Shown: one piece after another, positions 1-9,951 of the stretch
Layout of the letters: every line of letters begins with the position of its first letter
Position numbering within the stretch: position 1 is the stretch's first letter
Assembly (NCBI GenBank): GCA_015499995.1
Contig: JADNRV010000405.1
Span: 1-38,262 of the forward strand
Length of the DNA: 38,262 nt
Direction: 5' to 3'
Source: Flammula alnicola
Lineage: Eukaryota > Basidiomycota > Agaricomycetes > Agaricales > Strophariaceae
The notes under the pieces: model-generated
Databases searched by the model: none
Told to the model about the DNA's origin: nothing
The model's input: only the letters and a program-made list of their open reading frames with translations
Position numbers and translations under genes: made by a program

Positions 1-790
1 TTTGATAGCGAGAGTTAGGCTGGCTAGGTAATCGCCATTCATGTCGCATCTCAGTATTACAATCATGCATGTACATACAGCAGTCTATGCCAAACCCAGC
101 CATCTTGTGAGAAAAAAGGCAGAAAGAGACTCTGGCAGTGGCATAAAGGCGCAATCCATCATGTGTCTTTGTTGGAATTGGCGAGTTCTGATTGGCGCAA
201 GCTTTATAATCGCGCCGAGTGTCGTCGTGGGCGACAGAGAACACCGAGCTGCTCCGAGCAAGAAGCAGCTGGCCTGCAAAATCCAGGCAGTTCTGATCAA
301 GTTCTGACTCTGTTGTTTGAATCATGGCAACACAATGACAACGACATGAAGGTCCACCGGACATATAGACTCGTATAGAGGATAAATGGAGAGGTTCTCT
401 ATATGTTGTTCTTATTCATGGCTGACGAAATAAACCCCTGTTTAGCATGTAAGCCTTTCTACGCCAATTCGAGGTGAACGAAAAAAGCACCAGGGCTAGT
501 CGGTCGACATCTAAATCACAAATGTCAGAAACGACAAGCTAAATATACACATACGTTCCTTTGCCGAATTCCGAGCCGCGAAGAGTCCGAGTATCCTGGT
601 ATCCCAGAGAAGAAGATAAAATGCAATTCAGATTTCATTGGGCCCAGTCCAATGTTCCATGAATGCTAGCGATTCGGAATATGCCCGGCGAAATATTACA
701 ATGGCTCGAGGCCTGTCGTTCGACCATTGCTGGTCGTCGTGTACGTCGATGGGCCACAGTGGACTCCGAGTTGATAGAACGTAAGCTCGG
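1..790. other. No gene recognised
   Basis: Short overlapping ORFs occur on both strands but none shows a family motif, a plausible exon chain or composition unlike random sequence. I see no tRNA, rRNA or transposon end. It may be flanking sequence of the decayed gene that follows. Confidence 0.5.
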
Positions 791-879
791 CTGGGATTTT
801 ATGAGTGGAGGTAATGCATAATGATAGTGTACAAGTACAGTTGCAAGATGAAAAGACTTCCCTTAAAATTCACCTTTCC

Positions 880-1850
880 TCCCCTATACCCAAGCCCGCG
901 GTTCACTAGTTCAATTTTCCTTCCTTCTGTACCCTCGCCTCCCAATTCCGACGTGTATTGCCATCTCGCGATCTCGGGTAGACTCGTCAAGATACTCTCG
1001 ATTCTTGCACCGTGTCATGAGACCGAACTTTTTGCCTGTCGTAAACCGGGTTGAACTCGACATATCGACCTCTCCTGAGTAGTTGCCAACGTCGCTCGCA
1101 GGGTATGTACAAGATGGAGTAGTGAAGCTTTAGGATGGGAATGTAGGATGGAACGAAGGAGATTCCCGAGTTCCTTGATGAACGCAAAAATCTCGTCGGG
1201 GGTGACTGGTCGCTTGACCTCGCTCGCGGGGTTTGGTACTAGGTAGGCGCAGGTAGGCGCAGGTGCAGACCCGTTGAGGTCGTCGAAAAAGACTCCTCCG
1301 ATTCGCCGCGATGAGGGACGAAGAAGTATTCGTCCCACCACGGTTTGAAGGTCGGGTACAGCTGCGGTCCATGTTTGTCGCATGCAGGCTGCAACGTCGA
1401 ATGTAAGTGTATCGCGTCATCCTCGTAGAGATATGACGGAGTCAGGTCAGACCCGCCATCGAACCATCATGTGAGGACCTTGGGCTGCTGGCGATCTCGC
1501 TCCTCAGGATCAGCAAATTGAGGCTCCGTGAATTCAAAAAACGATAGTTGTCGTGCACGCTAGGCGCGTGTGGGTTGCGAGGATGGTCGACCAAACTATG
1601 CCTGCAAAGAATAGCAGGCCTTCTGGCCCAGTATGCAGGGGTATCGATGACTGCGGCTTTTTCGAGAATAGTTTGAGGGGAGATGGAGAGAAAGAGAGGG
1701 GTCTTCATCCAGTGGGAAGGCCAAAACACAAGGCCTCCTCTGCGCGTACCCAAGAATCTCGTTTGAACTGAGGACCACTTGCGTCCAGATTCTCGAATAC
1801 CATTATGACCTCCTCTTGAAGAGGATTGATATACTCCTGCTGGCAGAACC
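880..1850 (-). pseudogene. HEM13: Decayed coproporphyrinogen III oxidase copy
   Basis: The minus strand carries the signature blocks of coproporphyrinogen III oxidase (oxidative decarboxylation of coproporphyrinogen III in heme synthesis) in the right order but scattered over three frames. From N to C: FKRDSWVRAE (about 1770-1734), HPRNPHAPSVHDNYRF (about 1590-1536), [16 protein letters not shown] then [15 protein letters not shown] (about 1451-1305), [43 protein letters not shown] (about 1076-1035) and SLPEIARWQYTSELGGEGTE (about 990-930). It is broken: a TGA at 1469-1467 replaces the first Trp of the conserved WWFGGG-type block, and frame changes fall between GLLFFAGI and HPRNPHAP, after HRGE, between IKELGN and SFVPSYIP, and after VYDR. 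A 10-bp tandem duplication lies at 1241-1260. Heme synthesis is essential, so an intact copy should exist elsewhere. The outer limits are approximate, as the ends have decayed. Confidence 0.87.
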
Positions 1851-2004
1851 ACGGCTAATTCAGTTGTGTTAGATAGTATATCGTTGCTATTGACCAAGCG
1901 CACCTTTGAACCAAGCGTGCATGGGAAAGTTGACGGTCACCTGTTCGCGAAGATCTGCCACTTCAACTTGTATGGCCACTGTAGCCGCTTAGCGTTCACT
2001 TGAG

Positions 2005-3692
2005 TCAGGAACCTCCATGCCCCCTCATATTCCTCAAGACATCTACGACGAGGTCGTGAGCCACCTTTGGGGCGATGACGATGCACTCCAAGCTTGCTCT
2101 CTGACTTGTCGTGCATTCCTGCCGTCATGTCAACGATTCCTATTTTCGAACATCGTTCTCTTCCCCCCTACGCGCAACTTCAAGAAATTTCCGAACGGGC
2201 ATCACCTTCAACAGCTACTCAAGGCCTCACCTCATCTTTGCAGATATGTCCACTATCTGGAAGTCATTGACTGCTATATAGAAAATGAGTGGCTGTCTCA
2301 TGACAGAACGCTCATTTTCTGTCTTCCTCTTCTGTGTAGCCTCAAAGGGCTAGCAATTCGATACCGGGCACCAGTTAGAGGAGGCAACTGGGAGGGTATT
2401 GCTCAAGGAGGCCTTTTGGGCGCACTTCTCGATATTATGCAACTACCGTCCCTGATTTACCTCAGTTTTCAATCCCTACCCCTCGTTATGGTCAATCATT
2501 GCCCGAACCTCAAGCACCTCATAATTTGCTGTTTGACAACGGATTCCGTCATGGGGTATTCGTCCATGCACGATGACTCTGCCAAATCAGTATATTTGGA
2601 TACTCTCAAAGTCCAGTTTCTTGACTCGCATGAGCCCATGAGCTCCAACTCCATGTCCCCAACTTGGTTTTCCGACACAATTAACAACACAGCGCTCAAT
2701 GTGACAAAATTGAAGAAGCTGCACGCATATGCTGATGGAAATTTAGGGACACATCACGACATGTGGATGCTTTTAAAGCTCTGTGCCGGCTCACTGGAAG
2801 AACTTGTGTTCAGGCCCGCTATGTGGAGTACGTTCATTCAATTTAGGTAAAGCTTCGCCCTGATTTTCTTATTTTGTTCTGTTACAGTTGATGAAGCAGA
2901 GGCATCTTCCATGGACCCCATTGAGTGGAGCATCCTTACGAACTTGAAAATTTTTTCCACTTTCATCAAAGTTTTCCTTGACGAAGGGGATGCATTTCCA
3001 TGGTTCATCAGCATGCTGCGAAAGCAATCAGTATCTGGATCCAGCATTGAAGAATATGTTGTGCAAGTCAACTATGATTTATGTGGTTCAGATGTCGATT
3101 TGTCTTGCTGGAAGGAGGTGATCAATCTGATTTCTAGTCGAAACCGCTTTCCTCGTCTCCGGAAGCTCCATATTCTAATCCACTGTTGCAATCGCAATAA
3201 AGAAGAAATCGTCGCAGAGCTCGAACAATTTTTTGTGGAGCTGACAGCTACCCGACAAGAAGTCGACTGTCAAGTGAGGCTTGTTGATGGTATGTGATGA
3301 CTCACCCATGTATCGACAGTCTTTCTTACCTCTTTGCACAATTGCAGAGCCATCCAGCGACTTTGATGAATTTCCACCAGATTTTGCCTATACAGTGTTG
3401 TCGTTCCTCGATTTTTGATCAATATGCATGGCTGAACTTCGATTAACAAAGAATTCACGTTTTGTCGCTGGATCGACACCATTATCGATGGTTCGGACCC
3501 AACGCCCATGCCGACGTTTAAGGATGTCGGTCGGACTTCAGTACTTAGCGGAAATGATTGTACAAATACCTTCTAACAGACCAAATGATACTCGCTGCAT
3601 AAAGTCATCCCAACCGGCTATAGAATGGACCAGTTGAATCCCAATGGTTCTGATAGACGTCAATGCTCTCCACCCCTTGCATGTGCCATTGC
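2005..3692 (+). repeat. Left arm of inverted repeat 1 (F-box copy A plus 3' flank)
   Basis: This arm matches the reverse complement of 9952-11703. The similarity starts about 12 nt before the ATG, runs through all exons and introns, and continues about 270 nt past the stop codon. Shared 3' landmarks include GGACCCAACGCCCATGCCG and a block around CTTCAGTACTTAGCGG. The two arms differ by scattered substitutions and small indels, so the duplication is neither very fresh nor ancient. Confidence 0.85.
2017..3418 (+). CDS. F-box-like protein, copy A
   Basis: Three exons: 2017-2827, 2888-3289 and 3348-3418, giving 427 aa. The start is the ATG of MPPHIPQDIYDEV, which aligns with the starts of copies B and C. 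The N-terminal 40 residues (DEVVSHLWGDDDALQACSL, then CRAFLPSCQRFLF) have the helical pattern of basidiomycete F-box-like domains. In this family that part recruits SCF ubiquitin ligases through Skp1. The rest is a leucine-rich, LRR-like body with no recognised catalytic motif. Intron 1 (GTACGT...ACAG) holds an in-frame TAA, so it must be spliced. The last exon is 71 nt, as in the other copies. Substrate unknown. A convergent paralogue (copy B) lies about 7 kb away. Confidence 0.87.
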
Positions 3693-3983
3693 GTATGTAG
3701 TCCTCTCTGTGAGTTACAATTTGTCTGGTGTGGACTCGCTGAGAACTCCGGTTCGAGAATATGGCAACGTTCGTAAATTGCGATGGATTGGTGTTACGTA
3801 TCGATTCCCACCCTGTGCGCTAAATCAGAACGATTGGTGTCTCCTGAGGAACAGCAGACTTGCTTTAATAGGGAAGAAATTGCTAAAGGATCCGAATACC
3901 TTCCATAAAAGGCAATTTTATGAGGTGCGAGCAATCAATTGCAGGGCAATCCTGGGCGCCTTCTTTGCATTGTCTGTTGTCCT

Positions 3984-3990
3984 TATATAA
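3984..3990 (+). promoter_or_regulatory. TATA box of the Clp1-like gene
   Basis: TATATAA lies 91 nt upstream of the ATG at 4081, a normal distance for a TATA-driven fungal promoter with a short leader. No other gene on this strand starts nearby. The stretch 3693-3980 holds no recognisable gene. Confidence 0.5.
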
Positions 3991-4080
3991 ACAGTATCCC
4001 TTTCTTTCGAAAATGAGCACCGCCCACCTCCGAGAACAAGTCCAGCAGCTCTTCCCTTTCAAATTCGCTCGATCGTCACC

Positions 4081-5021
4081 ATGATTGCTCATCACCACAA
4101 CAACACCATTCAACTCCAATGTGGTCGCTGCACCCTTACCCACCGCCCTTCTTCTCCTCGCCGCCATCGTGTCGTCTCTTCTTATAACAGGCGCCTCCAC
4201 CTGGCCAAAGCACAACGTGTTGCCAAAGTCTCCGCGGTGATGCCCAGTCCGTCCACGACCCGCATCAGCCTACCACAAACCCTGCCGAGGCCAAACATCA
4301 AGGAAATCGACCCTCGGACTCTTCAGGCTATCAGCCCAGAATACAAGGATGTTCATCCTCAATATGTCCGCGACCAGTTGTCAGAGTGTTCACCATTGTG
4401 AGTCAAAACATGTCTGTTCAACTTGTGCGACAGTTTTCTCAATGGTCTTTCTTTCGCAGAATGGTCGCAGGTCTTCACAGCGCGCAAATCTTTGCACCTG
4501 CGTCGCCTCTCCCCAAAGAGCTGCAAGTCCCCATGACCGATGTCATCTCTATCCCGGCCATCTGCCCTACACACATCCTCGCCTTCGCGACTACAACAAC
4601 AACGCCAGCGAACGGCCTCCCGCGCACGAAATACACCCTCTACCCCATCCACGAGCTCGTCTTCGTTGCCAACTGCAGCTCGTTCCCCGCCCTGCCGCCC
4701 TCATCCGCATCCACACCCGCAGGCAACATGGCCTCGACCGTCACGATGCCCGTCGTCAAGCTCGACATCCCCTCCGCGGAGACCTTCCCCGTCCTCCAAT
4801 CATACCTCTACACGAAGGACGCCGCGGCTCTGCAGTCGACGCTCCTCCCTGCGGACTGGGCGTCCAGCATCACCGGCATCGTGCAGCGGGCGATCATGGT
4901 GCAGGGGTTCTGGCGGAATGCGTGTGCGTTTGGCGTCGTCGACGCGTCGGTGTTTGACATTATCGAGGACTCGTGGGCGCAAATCATCCGTGCGCTCCAG
5001 CAAACGACGTCGACATCATGA
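4081..5021 (+). CDS. clp1: Clp1-like protein (clamp-cell regulator family)
   Basis: Two exons: 4081-4397 and 4460-5021, with a 62-nt GT-AG intron, giving 292 aa. The N-terminal third is basic and poorly conserved. After HPQYVRDQLSECSPL comes the family-like core: a hydrophobic segment around LPKELQVPMTD, the block YTLYPIHELVFVANC, and the block KLDIPSAETFPVLQSYLYTK followed by LLP. The C-terminus (IMVQGFWRNACAFGVVD) matches what I recall of Clp1. In Coprinopsis, Clp1 is induced by the A mating-type homeodomain complex and is needed for clamp formation. Agaricomycetes carry several Clp1-like paralogues, so orthology to the mating-pathway gene is not shown. It is shorter than the 365-aa Coprinopsis protein. 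There is no signal peptide or membrane segment. Confidence 0.72.
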
Positions 5022-5915
5022 GTACCTCCACATCGGACTTTTGGGCACATTCTCCCTGGGACACTTGTCTATATTTTTATACATTATTGTAAGTAGAAAC
5101 TCTAAGCATTTGTATGATAGAAACAAACACATGGCATTTTCCCCCCTGTCTGCGTACATAATTATTGTGAAGAACAAGAGGTTTTAGAACAATGTATCGC
5201 GGACTTCAAGCAGACGGCAATCCTTTATATCTTGCTCAATGTTATAAGTCATTGCCCAAATCTTCGAACAGACAGCGAACAGAGGAGGAGATTTCGAAGC
5301 TATCGGCCGTCATAATCCGACAACGTCATCCGTGTTAGAACAATGAGTCCGGCACGACTCGACTCCTTGTCACTTTCAGGTACATAAGTAATAAATTGAA
5401 GGAAGGTAAGCAATATCCTTCATCGCTCGAATCCAAGAAATGACTCGCAGAGCAAAATCACAAGCCCCAATTTATCGATATCACTCAAAACTTGTGTGAG
5501 GAACACATGTCATGAAATTCTATGAAATACAAGACATTTGCCGAGCCCAAGGAAACTACATGATGCGGCAATATACATGAGGGCTATCGATGAATCCACG
5601 AACAGAAGAAAAAGATGGCAGAGGCAGTATAAGGATCAAGCAAAGATGAGAGTTTGACACATCCAGAGATATAATAGGAGTTGGAGGAGAAATAAAAATA
5701 GAAACGGAGAATATCAAACAAGATGGACTGGGCAAGAGGCGTACGGACAGGAGGGAAGAGAGGCCGAGCCGACGGAAAGAGCGAGTTCTTCTGATTGTGT
5801 GGTTCCACGAGGCGACAGCAGCAAGAGGACAGGTTTTGCAGTTTGGGATAGTAGGACGAATGACGGATTAGAACTTGATGAGCGCGTTCAGGCCTCGTCC
5901 TTCGACGCGTGAATA
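5022..5915. other. Convergent intergenic region, no gene recognised
   Basis: This holds the 3' flank of the Clp1-like gene and the distal 3' flank of the minus-strand membrane-protein gene. AT-rich 3'-UTR-like sequence runs to about 5600. A 148-aa open frame on the minus strand (6030-5584) has no recognisable motif and crosses three of the hairpins, so I treat it as chance. Confidence 0.5.
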
Positions 5916-6112
5916 GAGGCGGAAGGTACTCGTCAGTGCCCGCCGCCTCCATCCACGAAATCGAAACACTGCACTTCCAAAGCGAGGCACGGATGCTCGT
6001 CAGCATCCCAACCCCGCAATGAAAGTGCAATGCGATGGAGTTATTATCTCGTCAGATAATAACTCCACCAGACGACCTAAGGAACATCGAGAGACTCGTC
6101 AGCCTCTCGACG
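5916..6112. repeat. Array of four hairpins with invariant loop core CTCGTCAG
   Basis: Four stem-loops stand in 197 nt. Each has the hexanucleotide loop TCGTCA closed by a C-G pair, while the stems are unrelated. H1: arms 5916-5929 and 5936-5949, 14 bp with two mismatches and one G-T. H2: arms 5991-5996 and 6003-6008, GGATGC/GCATCC, perfect. H3: arms 6036-6048 and 6055-6067, TGGAGTTATTATC/GATAATAACTCCA, perfect 13 bp. H4: arms 6087-6095 and 6102-6110, 9 bp with one A-C mismatch that reads as G-U on the minus strand. Loop starts are 5930, 5997, 6049 and 6096, so spacing is 67, 52 and 47 nt. If transcribed with the minus-strand gene, they lie 184-380 nt past its stop. Function unknown. Confidence 0.85.
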
Positions 6113-6295
6113 TCCCAGTACCTGACACCAAGACCACGTTTAGATTGACTGTGGCAAAAAGAGCGCCATAGACCAGAGTCCTTTCGCCAACTAGTTGAGA
6201 TTCGTCGTATCCTCGATTGAAACCAAGCCGCATACCAGTCCAGAAATGCTAGCGCAGATAGAGTGAACCAGGAAAGAAGAACCGCTCTTCAACGT

Positions 6296-8788
6296 TTAAG
6301 CTGCCAGTGCCCAGTTGGGCTCATCGCTCGTATGACCACTACTGCGACCGGCGCGAGTATGGTTGCGACGTCCACGGCGACGACGGCGACGTTCTCGACC
6401 ACCGACAACAGGGATGCTGCAAACCTCAACCTCTTCAGAGAACGAGACCCGAGAAGTTTCTCCAGGAACAAAGGGAGCAGCCGCAGCGTTCAGGGACGGG
6501 GAAAGAGGCGGCGCATTCAGGCAAGTAGGTAGAGACACGCAAGACTAAAAGCAAATAACGATATGTCAGCCTCCGCTTTCCTGGTGAAAGTACCAAAAGA
6601 GAACATACATGAAGAGCGTCGGCGACCTGAGCCTCATTAACTGGGCCCGAAGGAACAGCAGGAAAAGAAACAGAGCACTATAGACCATATGATAAATATT
6701 GGGACTTCTGTCAAGGAATAAAAGAAAAACATACCTGAACGGCGAAGGCAGCAGCCATTTCATCGACTGCATCGTCTTCGATAGACACCTCCTGGCATGC
6801 CTCGACTTCATTAGCGAGAATCTCAGGTACGATATCCCCGGGCGTATCAGCGGCCTCTTTAACCTCCTCCTTAGAGGTTTGCGAGGCGGATACGAGTGGT
6901 TCGTCGGAGGGCATCAATTCCTCGAGCAAGAACTTAATGGGGGCATCATCCTTGCAAATGCAGTAGTTGAAGGGTTTAGATTCTCCACCGAAAATATTGC
7001 CAATGATCTCATCGTCAAGAATGACCGTAACGATGCCGGGTGCAGGTGGTGGGTACTAGGAAATGTGCTTAGGACAATGGAATGCAAACAAACTAATGGC
7101 GATGGCTTACCTCGGATGTTTCGAGCACATCTCCTGGACGCGAGACAGTGCCGGGGCCAGCAAGGCGCGTGATGAGATGACTGAGGTAAGCCAGAGCGCC
7201 AAGGAGGGTGAAGAGGAGAATGCTTTTGACAAAAGTTATCTGGTCCCAAAGATACTCGAGCATGCTTTTGACCCAAGTTTTAGTCTGGTCCCAACGAGGC
7301 TCGAGCATGCGTCTGACGGGAGTCATTATCTGGCCCCAACTAGGGTCGAGCAGGCTTGTGTTCTCGCTCTCTGGGGACGACCAAGAGCCTGATGAGAGAA
7401 TGGAATACAGCGCATCCTTGAGCGGCAGATTAAAATGAAGCTCAGTGTATTCGTTGTCGTCGTCATCGTCGTCGTAGGGAGTAGATTCGAAGTCCAAGTC
7501 GAGTTCATGGGCAGGGTCATGGGGTCCAGCAGCGAATACCAGTGGGCTGGGGCGAGTCGTGGACTCTCTAGGAAAATTGAGGGCGTCTGGCAAAACGAGC
7601 GCATTGATGGCCTCTGAAAGACCGCCATCTTCCGAGGGAATAGACGAGACCAGCCAGGGATGAGTGGTGCCTGTGTTCCAGAATTGAGCAGCTGCGACCG
7701 CGGCAGAGGATGCAGCAGCGAAAAGGCCAACGTCGCTGGTGGACATAGAACCCAAAACGTCACGGCTGACTGGAACTTTGGCGTTTTCAGTCATGTTTCC
7801 AGACAAGGGCGGGGTCGTATGAGCTGCTAAGCCATGCGTGATTTCCATACTATTGGCGAGCTCGTTATCTGATGGTTTGATAATGGTGCGGCGTTTGGCA
7901 AGCTTGCTGAGGCCGGCAAGCACAGCGAGGGCAACGATGACGGCTTTCCAATCAAGGAGTTGGCGAGTGCTGTCGTTATGGTTGTCATCCATTGCAGACG
8001 TGGTATGCGAAGGGGGAGGAGGAGGAGGAGGAGACCCCCCGGTGTCGCCCTTGCGATTACGTGAACCGTTGAAAGGCGTTTCTAAACGAACAGAAGTTAG
8101 ATTAAACGATATGTAAAAGCTGAGGAGAACATACCCGACTCATCGTCGACGTTAGGTATGTCACCTGGGGCATCCTCAGGAGGGGGAGGAGAGGAATCAC
8201 CACCTGGATTTATTAAACGCGTTGTCAGACTAAAGAAAAGAGATGAACATTGTTCGACTGACCTAACCCATTTTCTGGAATATCGCCTGGAGCAGAACCA
8301 TTTTCGGCATCGCCAGACGACGATGAGCCCTCCGAAGACCCGCCTTGGCCAGAGTCGCCGAGAACGAGAGCTGCTCCAGCAACACCCAAGGAGGCGCACA
8401 GCGCTGCTGCGTACAAAGCGTTGTTGGTGTTCGTCCCGAACTGAGATGTCTTTGTCGCAGTGGGCTTTAAATTCATTCCGATGGTACGAGTCGGGCTAGT
8501 AAAAGCAACCTCGGCGGGCTTGCGGTGAACCACCTGAGGTGCAAGGAGGTTATGGGCGATGCTCTTGATGGACGGCGCGAAGGCAGCCAGTCCGGCGGTG
8601 CTGGCGATGAAGGCAATATTTGACATACGATCATCGCCGATAGGTCCCTTCGCAGCGGGGCCAAAGGCGAGGAGGCCAGTGGTGAAGGCGACCTTGAGGA
8701 CAGAGCTGGACGTGCCAAAGGCGACAAAGGAAGTCCTATGGCGGGTTTTCCGGCGGACGTTACGGCGGCGAATCTGTGGAAACAGCAT
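6296..8788 (-). CDS. Orphan six-exon membrane-associated protein with Trp repeats
   Basis: Exons 8788-8263, 8203-8135, 8081-7111, 7055-6735, 6677-6609 and 6544-6296 join in frame to 734 aa. I recognise no family. The N-terminus is Arg-rich (RRRNVRRKTRHR), then two alanine/glycine-rich hydrophobic stretches. Residues 216-222 are a proline run. A likely membrane helix lies near 243-260 (AVIVALAVLAGLSKLAKR) and another near 487-505 (LLFTLLGALAYLSHLI). Just before the second, residues about 442-486 form three tandem 14-16 residue repeats with the pattern L-(D/E)-P-x-W-(G/D)-Q...(K/R)-S-(M/I). A short motif (A/T)PGDI recurs in exons 1, 2 and 4. The middle is acidic (DDDDDD), the C-terminus basic (RERRRRRRGRR). 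A TATA box sits 78 nt upstream of the ATG. The 3' flank carries the hairpin array. Confidence 0.75.
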
Positions 8789-8865
8789 GTGCGGTTGTGT
8801 TGCTGTTATGATTGGGCAAGATGGTGGTTGTATGCAGGAAAGAAGAAACGGAGTGGAGCAGCGAC

Positions 8866-8871
8866 TTTATA
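8866..8871 (-). promoter_or_regulatory. TATA box of the six-exon membrane-protein gene
   Basis: On the minus strand TATAAA (in GGTATAAAGTCG) precedes the ATG at 8788 by about 78 nt. It supports that ATG as the true start. Confidence 0.5.
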
Positions 8872-9950
8872 CCTCCAGCACCGCAGATTTGTTGTGGCAG
8901 ATTTGTTCACAAGTCGCGTCGACGCGTCTTGGGACACGACTCACATGTGATGAGCGCACGATCGTCTTTCAGCAAAAACAATCCAACAAGCTGAAATGAA
9001 TGCAAAAATATCACAAAGATGAACCGTGACATGCAATGACATTGAAATAACAGAAAATTACGAGCCTTTCTTCAAAAATATCTGCCTGTCAGACTCCCTA
9101 GGCAAAGAACAACGACTGAGTATTCCATATCAGTTCGTGTTACTGCTTGGCCTTTTGCTAGTACTTGTAAAGCCGAAATTTCAGCGATCGACCAGGAAGA
9201 GGACCATCGTGCCAGTGAGTTAGAGAGGTCGAGCGAGTGGAACAAGGCCAGTAAAACATGGAGAAAGATCGGCGGCAGTGAATTTATCTGCAGTTTTCTC
9301 TGGTCAAGGATATCTCTCTAACAAGAGAATTTAAATTCATGTCGCTTGTCGAACCGGCGTTGCCCCTCCCCCATACACTTACTTAGTTGAAAGTTGGGTG
9401 GAAACAGCGTCGAACATTCAAATCAGTCATTAATTCATTGATCACGTGCGATTGTCGGTCCGTGGACCGAATGATAAGATCAAAAATTCAACCGCAGTCC
9501 CACTGCAACTTGAACTGAGCGAATTCCCTATTACTTATTTTTGTCTCTGGATCCATGCGCGTACACTTGCCGCTAGTAGAACCATTTTTTTGAGGGAAGG
9601 ATCCAGATGAACTCGATAGAACTGTAATTCAGTACCTATGTAGGTGAGACTGCCGTTTGCAAGTCCCGAAGTACTGGAGCTTTGCTTTCTATTCCCCGGT
9701 AACGCCCTCCCGACTCAATGTCACATTTGAGAGCAGAGGCTTCTGACGTCAAGCAATCATATCGCAGTAACCAGGTGCAGATTATTACTGTGGATAAGGT
9801 TGCACAGGCTCTGACAGGTGTCGCGCAAGGGACAGAAAGAGGTAGCATTGACAAATGCTTACAGCAGAGGACGCTCATGTGGGGCCGATGAACCCTAGCG
9901 TGAATGGCAGATAATAGAGATATGTTTGCTTTCCGAGCTTGTATAGCTTA
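8872..9950. other. Intergenic, no gene recognised
   Basis: I see only short ORFs without family motifs, AT-rich stretches and no repeat ends. It separates the promoter of the membrane-protein gene from the right arm of inverted repeat 1. Confidence 0.5.
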
Positions 9951-9951
9951 A

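Noticed and set aside
3428..3637. Small ORF conserved past the stop of F-box copies A and B
   Set aside because: Similarity between the arms is at DNA level in all frames, with indels that shift frames, so conservation reflects the duplication and not coding.
4540..5187. 215-aa Arg/Ser-rich ORF on the same strand as the Clp1-like gene
   Set aside because: It is a frame shadow of the Clp1-like second exon and has only low-complexity composition.
5584..6030. 148-aa minus-strand ORF across the hairpins
   Set aside because: No motif or biased composition, it runs through palindromes whose third positions are fixed by pairing, and it is within the length expected by chance here.
5916..6112. Hammerhead ribozymes: the minus-strand loop reads CUGACGAG, like the hammerhead core CUGANGA
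   Set aside because: In a hammerhead the sequences on both sides of CUGANGA pair with other segments, and a GAAA core plus a cleavage NUH must follow. Here the two flanks pair with each other and no GAAA core lies in position.
5916..6112. CRISPR array, from repeated unit spacing
   Set aside because: The repeat is only 8 nt, spacing varies (67, 52, 47), and this is a eukaryotic nuclear sequence.
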